Below the pieces are notes generated by a model. It had not been told where the DNA came from. It searched no databases and worked only from the letters and a program-made list of their open reading frames with translations. From NCBI RefSeq assembly GCF_019904175.1, contig NZ_CP061913.1, positions 5,022,001 to 5,086,000 on the forward strand: a stretch of DNA of 64,000 nucleotides. Direction: 5' to 3'. Shown piece after piece: positions 41,175 through 49,990 of the stretch. Each line of letters opens with the position of its first letter. The first letter of the stretch is position 1. The position numbers and the translations under genes are program-made. This DNA is from Dactylosporangium vinaceum. Its GTDB lineage: Bacteria; Actinomycetota; Actinomycetes; Mycobacteriales; Micromonosporaceae.

Positions 41175-42298
41175 CGCAGGCGGACGACGGGCGTGACATC
41201 GGGCGGATGCTTGACGCGGCGGTGCCCGAGCTGGCGGCGCCCCCGGATCGGCTCGCCGCGGTCGGGCGGCGGGTGCGGCGGCGGCAGCGGCGGGCCGGCC
41301 TGGCGGCGGCGGCATGTGTGGTGCTCGTCCTGGTCGGCGGGGCCGTCGCGTTCGCCACCGGCCACGCACAGCCCGAGCGGCCGGAGCGGTTCGTGCCCGC
41401 CGGACCGCCGGCCGGTGACTGCCCGGCCCGGCCGCCGGTGCTGCCGTACGGCGACGGCGCGCTGCCGGACTCCGCCCCCGGGGACCTGGCGCCGGCCGGT
41501 GCCGTCCGAGCCGTCTACTGCCGCTACGACCCGGTGCCCGAGCTGAACATGATCAGACCCGCGCCGCCGCGCCGGCTGGTGCTCACCCGCGACGTCGCCG
41601 GTCTGGTCACCGTCCTCAACGCACTGCCGCGGCCGTACAACAGCGACGCCTGTTTCAACTCCGGCGGTGGCGGCGGGTACCTCACCCTCGAGTACGCCAC
41701 CGGCCCGGCCGCGACGATCGAGCTGTCCGGCGCCTGCTGGTACGTCCGCCGCGGCGACATCACCCGCTACGACGGCGTCGACGCCTGGGAGGCGTTCGAC
41801 GCACGGTTCGCGGCCCAGGAGCTGGCGGCGTCCCGACCGGCCGCGGTGCGCGCGGTCAGCTGCGCCGACCGGCTCACCACCGGTCCCGCCGACGACCTGT
41901 ACAGCCCCGACCCGGCCTACGACGTCTGGCTGCACACGCCCCAGATCGGCTGGCACATGCTGCCCGTGCCACTCGCCGTCGTGACCGCGTGCCGCTTCGT
42001 GCACGGCCCCGGCGGCTGGGAACGCTCCCGGCAGGTCGTGAACCGGGCCGTCGCCAAGGAGACGACCACCGCTGTCGAGGCGGCCGCGAAGCAACTCGCC
42101 GGCGACCGCGAATTCGCCGGCTGCCCGACCCCGCCACGCACCATCGACGTGCTGATGCTGCGCGACGCTGTGGGCGAGACCAGAGAGGTACGACTGACCC
42201 GCGACACGTGCCCGCGCATCACCTTCGACTTCAAGCCCGCCCCGGCGGCAGGCGCACTCAACTCCATTGTGGACAAGCTGCTCGGCCCGCCCGACTAG
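41171..42298 (+). CDS. membrane-anchored partner of SigE-type sigma factor
   Basis: 375 residues from the ATG at 41171, overlapping the sigma gene. A cytoplasmic N-terminus with a basic stretch (RRVRRRQRR) precedes one membrane helix (AGLAAAACVVLVLVGGAVAFA, about 40-60), and the remaining ~310 residues are extracellular with several cysteines (DCPA, YCRY, ACFN, ACWY, SCAD, ACRF, GCPT, TCPR), probably disulfide-bonded. This topology fits an anti-sigma or signal-sensing partner, but no known anti-sigma motif is seen. It differs from the HAF-like partners at 54531 and 62469. Confidence 0.78.
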   Translation: MTQADDGRDIGRMLDAAVPELAAPPDRLAAVGRRVRRRQRRAGLAAAACVVLVLVGGAVAFATGHAQPERPERFVPAGPPAGDCPARPPVLPYGDGALPDSAPGDLAPAGAVRAVYCRYDPVPELNMIRPAPPRRLVLTRDVAGLVTVLNALPRPYNSDACFNSGGGGGYLTLEYATGPAATIELSGACWYVRRGDITRYDGVDAWEAFDARFAAQELAASRPAAVRAVSCADRLTTGPADDLYSPDPAYDVWLHTPQIGWHMLPVPLAVVTACRFVHGPGGWERSRQVVNRAVAKETTTAVEAAAKQLAGDREFAGCPTPPRTIDVLMLRDAVGETREVRLTRDTCPRITFDFKPAPAAGALNSIVDKLLGPPD

Positions 42299-42727
42299 GC
42301 CGGCCAGGCCCACCCGCTCGACCCCGCGAACCGGATGGAGTACGGCGCCGGCGGTGACGAGAACGCTCGCCCCCGCCCCCGCCGCCCCGCACTCCACAGT
42401 GCTCCCGCAGCGCCCGACGAACGACATGTCAATCGCTCGCCGCGGCGCGCCCGCGGGCCCCGGCCATCGACAAGCAAGGGCACCTCAAGGGCACCGAGCC
42501 TCGGGTCGGCACGGGTCGCAACGAGCGCCGGCTGCGCAGGACGGGAGTGCGGCCTCGACCGTCAACCACCCGGAGCAGCCAACCGGCGCGCCACACCGCA
42601 GTGCTCAGCCTGGGGACCAGTGATCGCGCATGATCGATGCCTGCGTCCAGCGTCGACGCGACGGAAGAGGCGACCGCATGCGACAAGCGGAGTGCGCGGG
42701 CGGCCGCCGCAGTAGAGCCGACGGCAG
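42299..42727. other. 429-bp stretch with no gene recognised
   Basis: It contains only composition-driven ORFs on both strands and no repeat or hairpin of note. It may be part of the decayed insertion that continues to 43418. Confidence 0.5.
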
Positions 42728-43418
42728 TTGATCGACGAGGTCCGGTTGCGGACGGGTGGGCGCGCCACGGCGGAATGCGCCGACCGGAGTGTGCCCCCCG
42801 GGGCGGGCGCTGTACTGGTTGTTCCACCGATGGCAACGGGACGGCACGTGGCAGGCGATGCTGACCGCGTTGCAGGTGCGCGCGCACGCCTCCGGCCAGG
42901 TCCGGTGGGACGTCAGTGCGGACTCCACCAATGCGCGGGCACATCCGCACGCCACCGGCGCCCGTCGTGACGGTGGGTTCGCAGGAGGAGCCGCCGGGTG
43001 GGTTGGACGAGGAGCCGGATGAGCATGCCCTGGGTCGCCGGGTGACAGCTTGCAGTTCGTGCCGGTCCTGCAGCGCATCCGGGTGCCGCGCCCCGGCGGT
43101 GGTCGGCCGCGGACCCGTCCGACACGGGTCCGTGCCGACGAGCCGTACGCGCGAAAGGTGGACCGGACCTATCTGCGTCGGCACGGGTCCGGGCGCCAAT
43201 CCCGGTCACGGCCGACCGCGCCGTGAACCGGCGCACGTTCGGGTCGGAAAGGCAGACGCCCGCCGGCCTTCGACCCGATGCTGAGCCAACAGCGCCACGC
43301 CGTGGGGTGCGCCGTCAACCAGCTCAAACTCAGCCGCGGCATGGCCGCCCGCTTCCACAAACCCATCATGCGCTATCAGGCGACCGCCACCGTCGCCGCG
43401 ATCAACGCATGGCTCTGA
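42728..43418 (+). pseudogene. decayed IS5-family transposase
   Basis: Fragments of an IS5-type (IS427-like) transposase can be followed on the plus strand through at least three frame changes: IDEVRLRTGG near 42731, then LFHRWQRDGTWQAMLTALQ and WDVSADSTNARAHPHATGARR (about 42814-42975), then EEPPGGLDEEPDEHALGRR, then from 43051 FVPVLQRIRVPRPGGGRPRTR and RADEPYARKVDRTYLRR. An in-frame TGA stands at 43224. The last part has RPPAFDP and QRHAVGCAVNQLK then ATVAAINAWL and a stop at 43416. The catalytic Glu expected in QRHAVE is Gly. It is dead. It stops 19 bp from the 3' end of the histidine kinase. Confidence 0.85.
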
Positions 43419-43437
43419 CCCACTGAGCGAACACGCT

Positions 43438-44808
43438 TCAGCCGGCGTTGGCGTTGATGGGGGTGGAGGCGGGGGCGGGGCGTTGGAGGGGGAAGCGGGC
43501 GCGTACGCGGAAGCCCGGGCTGCCCGTGCGGGGCCCCGTCTCCAGGGTGCCGTCGTGGGCGGCGACGCGTTCGCGCATACCGATGAGGCCCAGGCCGCCG
43601 GTTGTGCGGCGGCCCGTGCCGCGGCCGTTGTCGGCCACGTCGAGTTCGAGTTCGTCGGCGTGGTAGCGGATGCGGATGTCCAGTTTGGTGGCGTCGGCGT
43701 GCTTCAGGGTGTTGGTGGCGGCCTCCTGGACGATTCGGTAGCCGGCCAGGGACAGGGACTCCGGCAGCGGTACCGCCTCGCCGAACACGCCGAGCGACGT
43801 CTCCAGACCGGCGCCGCGGACCGAGTCCAGCAGCTCCGGCAGCCGGTCCAGGCCCACCGCCGTCGGGGCCGTCGCCGGGTCCGAGCCGGCGCGCGCGGCG
43901 GCCGGCGCGCGCGGCGACGGAACCGGGGGCGGGGCCGAGTCCGGCAACGGGTCGGAGTGGCGCAGCAGGCCCAGCATGCGGTGCAGCTCGTCGACGGCGG
44001 TCCGGGCGGACTGCTCGACCGCGCCCAGGGAGTCCTTCGCCTGGGCGGGATTGCGGTCCAGGACCCGGCGGGCGGCCGACGCCTGGACGCCCATGACGGA
44101 GACGTGGTGGGCGACCACGTCGTGGAGCTCGCGGGCGATGCGCAGGCGCTCGTGCAGGACCGAGCGGGCGGCCTCCTCCTCGTGGGCGGCGACCAGCTCG
44201 GCGGCCTGGGCCTCGACCTGATGGCGGCGGCGCTCGGCGGTCCAGGCCAGCTCGCCGAAGTAATAGGCGAAGCCGAAGAACAGCATGTTGACCAGGACGC
44301 CGTTGATGAGCGCGGCCAGGATCGGCGAGACCGGGCCGCTGGCGTGCACGAACTCGGCGGCCGACAGGCCCGGCAGCGCGATCAGGTAGGAGATGCCGAT
44401 GTACACGAACATCGCGGCGACGATGCCGGAGCGGACCCAGTGCGCGCGGCGATGGTTGCGGCCCCAGGCGCCCAGGGAGTAGATCGCCGAGAACAGGGCG
44501 CCGACCGCCAGCTGCTGCTCCGGCGTGGACCGCAGCTGCCCGATGATGAACATGGCCGAGATGAACACGGCCACGGCGTCGGGCCAGCGGCGGCGCCAGC
44601 ACAGCGGCAGCGTGGTCAGGACGGTCCAGACGATCTGCTCGGGGACCGACGGCGGGTTGCCGTGGAAGGCGCCCGCGCTGCGGGTCAGTGTCAGGTTCAC
44701 CAGCGCCGTGAGCGCGACCGCGATGCCGATGACGACGTCGATGCGCAGGCGCCGGGCATCCGGCCGGGGCCGGCTCCAGCCCTCGACGACCACCTCGTCG
44801 CTTCTCAT
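43438..44808 (-). CDS. orphan sensor histidine kinase (HisKA_3)
   Basis: 456 residues from the ATG at 44808, with TAGACT 6 nt upstream (leaderless type). Five or six membrane helices occupy residues ~20-190, with little extracellular sequence, so it probably senses a membrane signal. A coiled linker (ELAWTAERRRHQVEAQAAELVAAHEEE) leads to the phospho-acceptor His229 in ARELHDVVAHHVSVM. The ATPase has NTLKHA, DNGRGT and GGLGLIGMRERV. Such kinases normally precede a NarL-type regulator in one operon, but here an IS5 remnant begins 19 bp downstream and no regulator follows. The regulator may have been lost or displaced. Confidence 0.92.
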   Translation of the reverse strand: MRSDEVVVEGWSRPRPDARRLRIDVVIGIAVALTALVNLTLTRSAGAFHGNPPSVPEQIVWTVLTTLPLCWRRRWPDAVAVFISAMFIIGQLRSTPEQQLAVGALFSAIYSLGAWGRNHRRAHWVRSGIVAAMFVYIGISYLIALPGLSAAEFVHASGPVSPILAALINGVLVNMLFFGFAYYFGELAWTAERRRHQVEAQAAELVAAHEEEAARSVLHERLRIARELHDVVAHHVSVMGVQASAARRVLDRNPAQAKDSLGAVEQSARTAVDELHRMLGLLRHSDPLPDSAPPPVPSPRAPAAARAGSDPATAPTAVGLDRLPELLDSVRGAGLETSLGVFGEAVPLPESLSLAGYRIVQEAATNTLKHADATKLDIRIRYHADELELDVADNGRGTGRRTTGGLGLIGMRERVAAHDGTLETGPRTGSPGFRVRARFPLQRPAPASTPINANAG

Positions 44809-44864
44809 GCCGGCAGTCTACGGCCCGGGTACGACACTTCCGCGGGCCCGATCCGCCGGACGGA

Positions 44865-45395
44865 CTAACCCTGCGGTGGCGCCTGGCCGGACCCGCCGGG
44901 CGGCGGCATGGGCCCGGGACCGCCGGGCGACGGCCACTGTCCAGGACCGGCCGGAGGCGGGGGCGCGGAGCCGCCGAGCGGTGGCGGCGCCCAGGGAGCG
45001 GCGGCCGGAGGAGCCGGCCAGGGCGCGGGGCCGGTCACGGCGGCCGCGCCGTCCGGCGAGCGCCGCAGCAGCAGCGACGCCACCACCAGCGCCACCCCGA
45101 TCGTGATCATCACAGCGTCGGCGACCGCGTACGCGTTGTTCACCGAGTTGAACGTGTCGATGTCCAGGTCGCCGCCGGACGTCATCGACCGCAGGTGCAG
45201 GACCCATACCACCTGCGCCGCCTGATCGGCCGCGATGAGCAGCGAGCCGGCCGCCGTCAGGATGGCGGCGAGCGCGCCCAGGCGGCGCATCATCAGCAGC
45301 GCCAGCAGTACCCCCGCCAAAGCAATGAGAATGACGGGCACCCGCAGCCCGATCTGCACCGCGACGGACAACGGCTCCACGGTCGACGAATCCAC
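44865..45395 (-). CDS. membrane protein with proline-rich tail
   Basis: 176 residues from a GTG at 45395, with TAGGGT 6 nt upstream. Three hydrophobic helices (VPVILIALAGVLLALLMM, LAAILTAAGSLLIAADQAAQVVWVL, VADAVMITIGVALVVASLLLR) are followed by a ~65-residue disordered Pro/Gly/Ala tail (PWPAPPAAAPWAPPP...). No domain recognised. It stands alone between the kinase and the TrmO-like gene. Confidence 0.75.
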   Translation of the reverse strand: MDSSTVEPLSVAVQIGLRVPVILIALAGVLLALLMMRRLGALAAILTAAGSLLIAADQAAQVVWVLHLRSMTSGGDLDIDTFNSVNNAYAVADAVMITIGVALVVASLLLRRSPDGAAAVTGPAPWPAPPAAAPWAPPPLGGSAPPPPAGPGQWPSPGGPGPMPPPGGSGQAPPQG

Positions 45396-45490
45396 GCCGC
45401 CACCCTAGACAACGCCGCACAGCGGCGACGAACTGGGCTGTGGCCGACGCGCCGGATGTTCTGGAGCACGCCGCCCGCTAACCTCGCCCC

Positions 45491-45958
45491 ATGCAAGCCT
45501 TCGAGATCACGCCGATCGGCACGGTCACCAACACCCGCACGGACATCCAGCACACCGACAACTGGGGCGCCGTGCGCAGCACCATCACCATCGACGAACG
45601 CTTCGGCGACGCCTGCCTGCAGGGCCTGGACGTCTTCTCCCACGCCGAGATCCTGTTCCTCTTCGACAGGTTCCCGGCCGACGGCGACTTCCGCACTCCG
45701 CGCCCGTATCGCGGCGACCCCACCCTCCCGCCGGTAGGCATCTTCGCCGGCCGAGCCCCCCACCGCCCGAACCACATCGGCGTCACGTGCTGCCGCATCG
45801 ACTCGATCCACGGCCGGGAGCTGACGGTGATCGGCCTGGACGCCGTCGACGGCACCCCGGTCATCGACGTGAAGCCCACGATCGCCGAATTCATCCCGAC
45901 GGACCCGACCCAGCCGGAGTGGGTCACGGCCATGATGTCGAACTACTTCAAGCCGTAA
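45491..45958 (+). CDS. trmO: TrmO/TsaA-family tRNA methyltransferase-like protein
   Basis: 155 residues from the ATG at 45491, with TAACCT 6 nt upstream. It matches the UPF0066/TrmO beta-barrel: FEITPIGTVTN at the start, WGAVRSTITID, DVFSHAEILFLFDRF, the substrate region PVGIFAGRAPHRPNHIGVT, and LDAVDGTPVIDVKPTIAEF. TrmO proteins N6-methylate t6A37 of tRNA-Thr with SAM. Actinobacterial members are shorter than E. coli TrmO and lack its C-terminal domain, so activity on tRNA is probable but not certain. Monocistronic. Confidence 0.85.
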   Translation: MQAFEITPIGTVTNTRTDIQHTDNWGAVRSTITIDERFGDACLQGLDVFSHAEILFLFDRFPADGDFRTPRPYRGDPTLPPVGIFAGRAPHRPNHIGVTCCRIDSIHGRELTVIGLDAVDGTPVIDVKPTIAEFIPTDPTQPEWVTAMMSNYFKP

Positions 45959-46012
45959 CGGAGCCTCCACGCGGCCAGGACCGGCCACGGCGCCAGGCCG
46001 GCGGTCGAGTCG

Positions 46013-46399
46013 TCAGGCGAAGGAGAAGAGCAGCGCCAGGCCCAACGCCACAGCCACCAGCCCGCCCGGCCAACCGGCGATGAGTCCGATACCAAGACTG
46101 CGATTGCGGCGCAGTGTGCCGATGCCGGCACCGATGCATCCGACGAAGAGCACGAGCTGGGCCAGCGCCGCGATGCCGGTCACCATGAACATCGTGTCGG
46201 GCACTGCGTCGCTGACGAACGAGGCGAACGAGTGCAGCCAGTATCCGCAGATCAGCACCTGTCCGACCATCCCGACGGCGGCACCGGCCGCGAACCAGCC
46301 GAACCGCCGGCCGGACCACCAGGGCTTCCGCGCCGGGAGCGACACCGGCGGCGCGACCGGCAACGACCCGAGGCTCATCGGATCGGGCACGTCCCCCAT
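46013..46399 (-). CDS. small membrane protein
   Basis: 128 residues from the ATG at 46399, with GAGGAG 5 nt upstream, better than the alternative start at 46405. A ~30-residue cytoplasmic lead (PDPMSLGSLPVAPPVSLPARKPWW) precedes three helices (FAAGAAVGMVGQVLICGYWL, MVTGIAALAQLVLFVGCIGAGIG, LIAGWPGGLVAVALGLALLFS). Function unknown. Confidence 0.72.
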   Translation of the reverse strand: MGDVPDPMSLGSLPVAPPVSLPARKPWWSGRRFGWFAAGAAVGMVGQVLICGYWLHSFASFVSDAVPDTMFMVTGIAALAQLVLFVGCIGAGIGTLRRNRSLGIGLIAGWPGGLVAVALGLALLFSFA

Positions 46400-46551
46400 G
46401 ACCACTCCTCAGATCGTCACCCGACGGCCGAGACCGGCGACGCCAGGAGGATATGTGGCCGGGAAGCCGCCGCGCCACCCCGCGCACAGCGCCGGCGGGG
46501 TCCGCTCACGCCTCGCGGCAGGAGCCTGGCCGGTGGCGACACCGCGACGGT

Positions 46552-47148
46552 TCAGCGTGCCGATTGCTCGTAGTGGCGGATGAGGGCGCCGACGCTGCGC
46601 AGGGCGGTGCGGGCGCGGCTGCCCCACGCGCCGCCGGTGTCGTCGCCGTCCAGGAGGATCAGGGACTCGCCGCCGATGAAGGACAGGCCGATCAGCGCGG
46701 CGATGTCCTCGGCGCGCAGGGGGCCCAGCGAGCCGAAGCGGGCCTCGGCCTCGCGGGTGACCTCCAGCAGTACCTCGAACCAGGCGTCGATCAGCACCCG
46801 GACCCGGGCCGCCACCTCGCGGTCGGACCAGCCGGCGGCGATCATCTCCTGCAGCACGCGGACGTATCCGGAGGCCAGGTCGTCGTCCAGGAAGTCGCAC
46901 GCCTGGTCGTAGCGCTGCCACAGCGGGGCCTCGGCGCCGTACATCTGCCGCTGCCGGGCCACGAGCGTGCGGTTCTCGTGGTCGAGCAGGGCCAGGATGA
47001 CGCCCTGCTTGCCGCGGAAGTGGTAGTGGATCTGGCTCAGCGGCACACCGGCCCGGTCGGCGACGCGGCGGGTGGACAGCGCGGCGTAGCCGTCGGTGAG
47101 CAGGCACGCGCGGGCGGCCTCGATGATCCGCTGCGCTGTCGTGTTCAC
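46552..47148 (-). CDS. TetR-family repressor
   Basis: 198 residues from a GTG at 47148, with AAGGGG ~7 nt upstream; the frame stays open upstream, but the domain starts here. The DNA-binding helix-turn-helix is at 1-50: AQRIIEAARACLLTDGYAALSTRRVADRAGVPLSQIHYHFRGKQGVI. The C-terminal ligand/dimerisation domain has WFEVLLEVTREAEARFG and IAALIGLSFIGGESLILLDG. It is divergent from the MddA-like/glycosyltransferase operon; the 86-bp gap contains two matched palindromes that are its probable operators, allowing it to repress both directions. Confidence 0.9.
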   Translation of the reverse strand: MNTTAQRIIEAARACLLTDGYAALSTRRVADRAGVPLSQIHYHFRGKQGVILALLDHENRTLVARQRQMYGAEAPLWQRYDQACDFLDDDLASGYVRVLQEMIAAGWSDREVAARVRVLIDAWFEVLLEVTREAEARFGSLGPLRAEDIAALIGLSFIGGESLILLDGDDTGGAWGSRARTALRSVGALIRHYEQSAR

Positions 47149-47160
47149 GCTCGGCCCCTT

Positions 47161-47216
47161 TTCGGTCGGTCGGCCGAATGCTACGGTACCGCCCATCAGT
47201 CGGTCGATCGACCGAA
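47161..47216. promoter_or_regulatory. paired TetR operators
   Basis: TTCGGTCGGTCGGCCGAA (47161-47178) and GTCGGTCGATCGACCGAA (47199-47216) are both near-perfect palindromes with the same half-site (CGGTCG), 38 bp apart centre to centre. They occupy the space between the divergent TetR gene and the operon at 47235. Best read as binding sites for that TetR protein. Confidence 0.8.
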
Positions 47217-47234
47217 TCGATGTGGGAGGCAGGT

Positions 47235-47960
47235 ATGCAGCGGATCTACCGGACAGTGGTCTACGCGGCGTTCCTCGCGAACCTCGCGTACACGATCGGC
47301 TTCCTCGCCGGCCCCGGCGTCCTGGTGCCGAAGGGCATCGACGACGGGCCGCCGGCACCGGCCGGGCTCGCGGTGCTCGTCGACGGCGCGCTGCTGGCGG
47401 TCTTCGCCGTCCAGCACAGTGTCATGGCCCGGCCCTGGTTCAAGCGGCGCTTCACGAAGCCGTCCATCGAGCGCAGCACCTACGTGCTGGCCTCCACCGC
47501 CGCCGTCACCCTGCTGCTGTGGCAGTGGCGGCCGCTGCCGCAGGTCGTGTGGTCGGCCGGGCCGGGCTGGGCGCGAGCGCTGCTCTGGACCCTCTACGGC
47601 GCGGGATGGCTGATCGTCGCCGTCAGCACGTTCGGGCTCGGGCACCGCGAGCTGTTCGGCCTGCGCGCGCCGGGGCGGGCGGAGTTGCGGGAGCCGTGGC
47701 AGTACAGACTCGTCCGTCACCCGATCATGACCGGCTTCCTCGTCGCGTTCTGGGCGGTGCCGCACATGAGCGTCGGAAGGCTTGTGTTCGCGGTGGCCGC
47801 GACCGGCTACATCGTCGTGGGCACCCGGTTCGAGGAGCACGACCTGCGCGAACAGCTCGGCGCGCCCTACGCCGACTACGCGCGCAGAGTCCCCCGGTTC
47901 ATCCCCGGCACGAAGGGAGGGCGGCGATGGAGGAGGGATTCGTCGAGCATCTCGGCATAA
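47235..47960 (+). CDS. MddA/NnrU-like membrane methyltransferase
   Basis: 241 residues from the ATG at 47235, with GGGAGGCAGG just upstream. Five membrane helices. The motifs AVQHSVMARPWFKRRF, SIERSTYVL, LLLWQWRPLP and the C-terminal YRLVRHPIMTGFLVAFWA...EEHDLREQLGAPYADY match the MddA (methanethiol S-methyltransferase) and NnrU branch of isoprenylcysteine-methyltransferase-like enzymes, whose RHP...EE.DL motif binds SAM. MddA makes dimethyl sulfide from methanethiol; that activity here is only a family-based guess. Its last 34 bp overlap the start of the hydrolase-GT gene, so both are one operon under the TetR gene. Confidence 0.8.
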   Translation: MQRIYRTVVYAAFLANLAYTIGFLAGPGVLVPKGIDDGPPAPAGLAVLVDGALLAVFAVQHSVMARPWFKRRFTKPSIERSTYVLASTAAVTLLLWQWRPLPQVVWSAGPGWARALLWTLYGAGWLIVAVSTFGLGHRELFGLRAPGRAELREPWQYRLVRHPIMTGFLVAFWAVPHMSVGRLVFAVAATGYIVVGTRFEEHDLREQLGAPYADYARRVPRFIPGTKGGRRWRRDSSSISA

Positions 47961-49927
47961 CGATCCATTTCGAGGTGTACGGCGAGCGCGGCCCGACGAT
48001 CCTCCTGATGCCCACGTGGACCATCGTGCACAAGCGGGTCTGGAAGGCGCAGGTGCGCTACCTGAGCCGGCACTTCCGGGTCGTGGTCTACGACGGGCCG
48101 GGCAACGGGCGCTCGGACCGCCCGCTCGACTCCGCTGCGTACAGCCAGGCCGCGCAGGTCGGCTACGCGCTCGCCGTCCTCGACGTCACCGGCACCGGCC
48201 GGGCCGTCCAGGTCGCGCTGTCCCGCGCCGCCAACTGGGCCCTGCAGCTCGCGGCCGAGCATCCCGAGCGGGTCCTCGGCACCGTCCTCATCGGCGCCGC
48301 GGTCTGGCTCCCGCCGCGCGAGCACCGCACCGGCAGCCACGAGCAGTTCGCGTGGGCGTTCATGACGCGCTGCTTCCCGGAGCCGCACTCGACCAAGCAG
48401 ATCGAGGACGGCGTCGGCTGGGCCCTGGAGACCACCGACACCGTGCTCGCCGTGGAGAGTTCGTCCCCGCGCCCGGACCGGACCGCCGTCGAGGACTGGT
48501 GTGCCCGGCTGACGAGCCCGCTGCTGGCCATCCACGGCGACGACGACCGCATCGTGCCCCTGGACCGCAGCGAGCGCCTGGCCGCGCTGACCGGCGGCAC
48601 CCTGGAGGTGATCGAGGGCGGCGGCCACATCCCCGCGGCCCGCGAACCGGTCCGGGTGAACCGCCTCATCAGCGCCTTCGCCCGCCGCTTCGGAGCGCCC
48701 GCACCGGTGCGGCCGAGCCGACCCGCCAAGCCCCGGATGCTGTACCTGTCGTCGCCGATCGGCCTCGGGCACGCCCGCCGGGACCTGGCCATCGCCCGGG
48801 CGCTGCGGGCACTGCGGCCGGACGTGCACGTCGACTGGCTGACGCAGCACCCCGTCACCCGCATGCTGGAGTCGGCCGGGGAGCGGGTACACCCGGCCAG
48901 TCGTTGGCTCGCGAACGAGTCCGCCCACATCGAGGCCGAGGCCGGCGAGCACGACCTGCACTGCTTCCGGGCGCTGCGGACGATGGACGAGATCCTGGTC
49001 GCCAACTTCATGGTCTTCCAGGACCTCGTCGAGGCCGAGCGCTACGACCTGGTCGTCGCCGACGAGGCGTGGGACGTCGACCACTTCCTGCACGAGGACC
49101 CGGCGCTGAAGCGGTCCGCCTACGCCTGGCTCACCGACTTCGTCGGCTTCCTGCCCATGCCCGACGCCGACGCCCGCGAGACGTACGTGACGGCCGACTA
49201 CAACGCCGAGATGCTCGACCACATCGCCGGGCACCCCCACGTGCGCGACCGCTCGATATTCGTGGGCGACCCGGCCGACATCGTCGACGAGCGCTTCGGC
49301 GCCGACCTCCCGATGATCCGCACCTGGACCGAGGCCAACTACTCCTTCGCCGGCTACGTGACCGGGTTCGACCCCGCCGCCCTGAGCGACCGCGCCGCGC
49401 TGCGCGTCGAGCTGGGCTACCGCCCCGACGAGCAGGTCTGCATCGTGACCGCCGGCGGCTCCGCCGTCGGCGCCGACCTCCTGCGCCGGGTGATCGACGC
49501 GTTCCCGGCCGCCGCCCGCCGCGTCGCGGGCCTGCGCATGATCGTGGTCACCGGCCCGAGGCTCGACCCCGGCTCCTTCGCGGCTCCGGCCGGTCTGGAG
49601 CTGCGGGGCTACCTGGAGCAGCTCCCCAGGCACCTGGCCGCCTGCGATCTCGCGGTGGTGCAGGGCGGCCTGACGACCTGCATGGAGCTGACCGCCCTCA
49701 ACCGCCCGTTCATCTACGTCCCGCTCCGCCACCACTTCGAGCAGCACTTCCACGTGCCCCACCGCCTGGCCCGCCACAACGCCGGCCGCCGGATGGACTA
49801 CCCGGAGCTGACCACGGAACGCCTGTCCACCGCGATAGCGGAGACGATCGGCCGCCAGGTCAGCTACGGCCCGGTCCCCACCGACGGCGCCACCCGCGCC
49901 GCGGCAATGCTCGCCGACCTTCTGTGA
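47927..49927 (+). CDS. alpha/beta-hydrolase fused to GT-B glycosyltransferase
   Basis: 666 residues from the ATG at 47927 with GGGAGGG upstream; starts inside the preceding gene. Residues 1-262 are an alpha/beta-hydrolase: LLMPTWTIVHK, VVYDGPGNGRSDRP, acid loop GDDDRIVPLD near 205 and His in EGGGHIPAARE near 233. The nucleophile elbow is unusual: VALSRAANW replaces G.S.G, leaving a Ser near 98 in altered context. Residues ~270-666 are a GT-B glycosyltransferase of the MurG/UGT-like type: YLSSPIGLGHARRDLAIARAL, VTAGGSAVGADLLRRV, and the donor-binding VVQGGLTTCMELTALNRPFIYVPLRHHFEQ. Fusion of the two folds is visible without a frameshift. Substrate unknown; perhaps modification and glycosylation of a xenobiotic. 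Confidence 0.88.
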   Translation: MEEGFVEHLGITIHFEVYGERGPTILLMPTWTIVHKRVWKAQVRYLSRHFRVVVYDGPGNGRSDRPLDSAAYSQAAQVGYALAVLDVTGTGRAVQVALSRAANWALQLAAEHPERVLGTVLIGAAVWLPPREHRTGSHEQFAWAFMTRCFPEPHSTKQIEDGVGWALETTDTVLAVESSSPRPDRTAVEDWCARLTSPLLAIHGDDDRIVPLDRSERLAALTGGTLEVIEGGGHIPAAREPVRVNRLISAFARRFGAPAPVRPSRPAKPRMLYLSSPIGLGHARRDLAIARALRALRPDVHVDWLTQHPVTRMLESAGERVHPASRWLANESAHIEAEAGEHDLHCFRALRTMDEILVANFMVFQDLVEAERYDLVVADEAWDVDHFLHEDPALKRSAYAWLTDFVGFLPMPDADARETYVTADYNAEMLDHIAGHPHVRDRSIFVGDPADIVDERFGADLPMIRTWTEANYSFAGYVTGFDPAALSDRAALRVELGYRPDEQVCIVTAGGSAVGADLLRRVIDAFPAAARRVAGLRMIVVTGPRLDPGSFAAPAGLELRGYLEQLPRHLAACDLAVVQGGLTTCMELTALNRPFIYVPLRHHFEQHFHVPHRLARHNAGRRMDYPELTTERLSTAIAETIGRQVSYGPVPTDGATRAAAMLADLL

Positions 49928-49990
49928 GGAGCTCGCGGAGCATCGCCACCACCCCGGCCGCGCCGCCGCGGCGCCGGACCGCCCGCCGGC

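Noticed and set aside
42299..42727. Coding gene between the sigma operon and the IS5 remnant
   Set aside because: Open frames are short, overlapping on both strands and without start signals or family resemblance.
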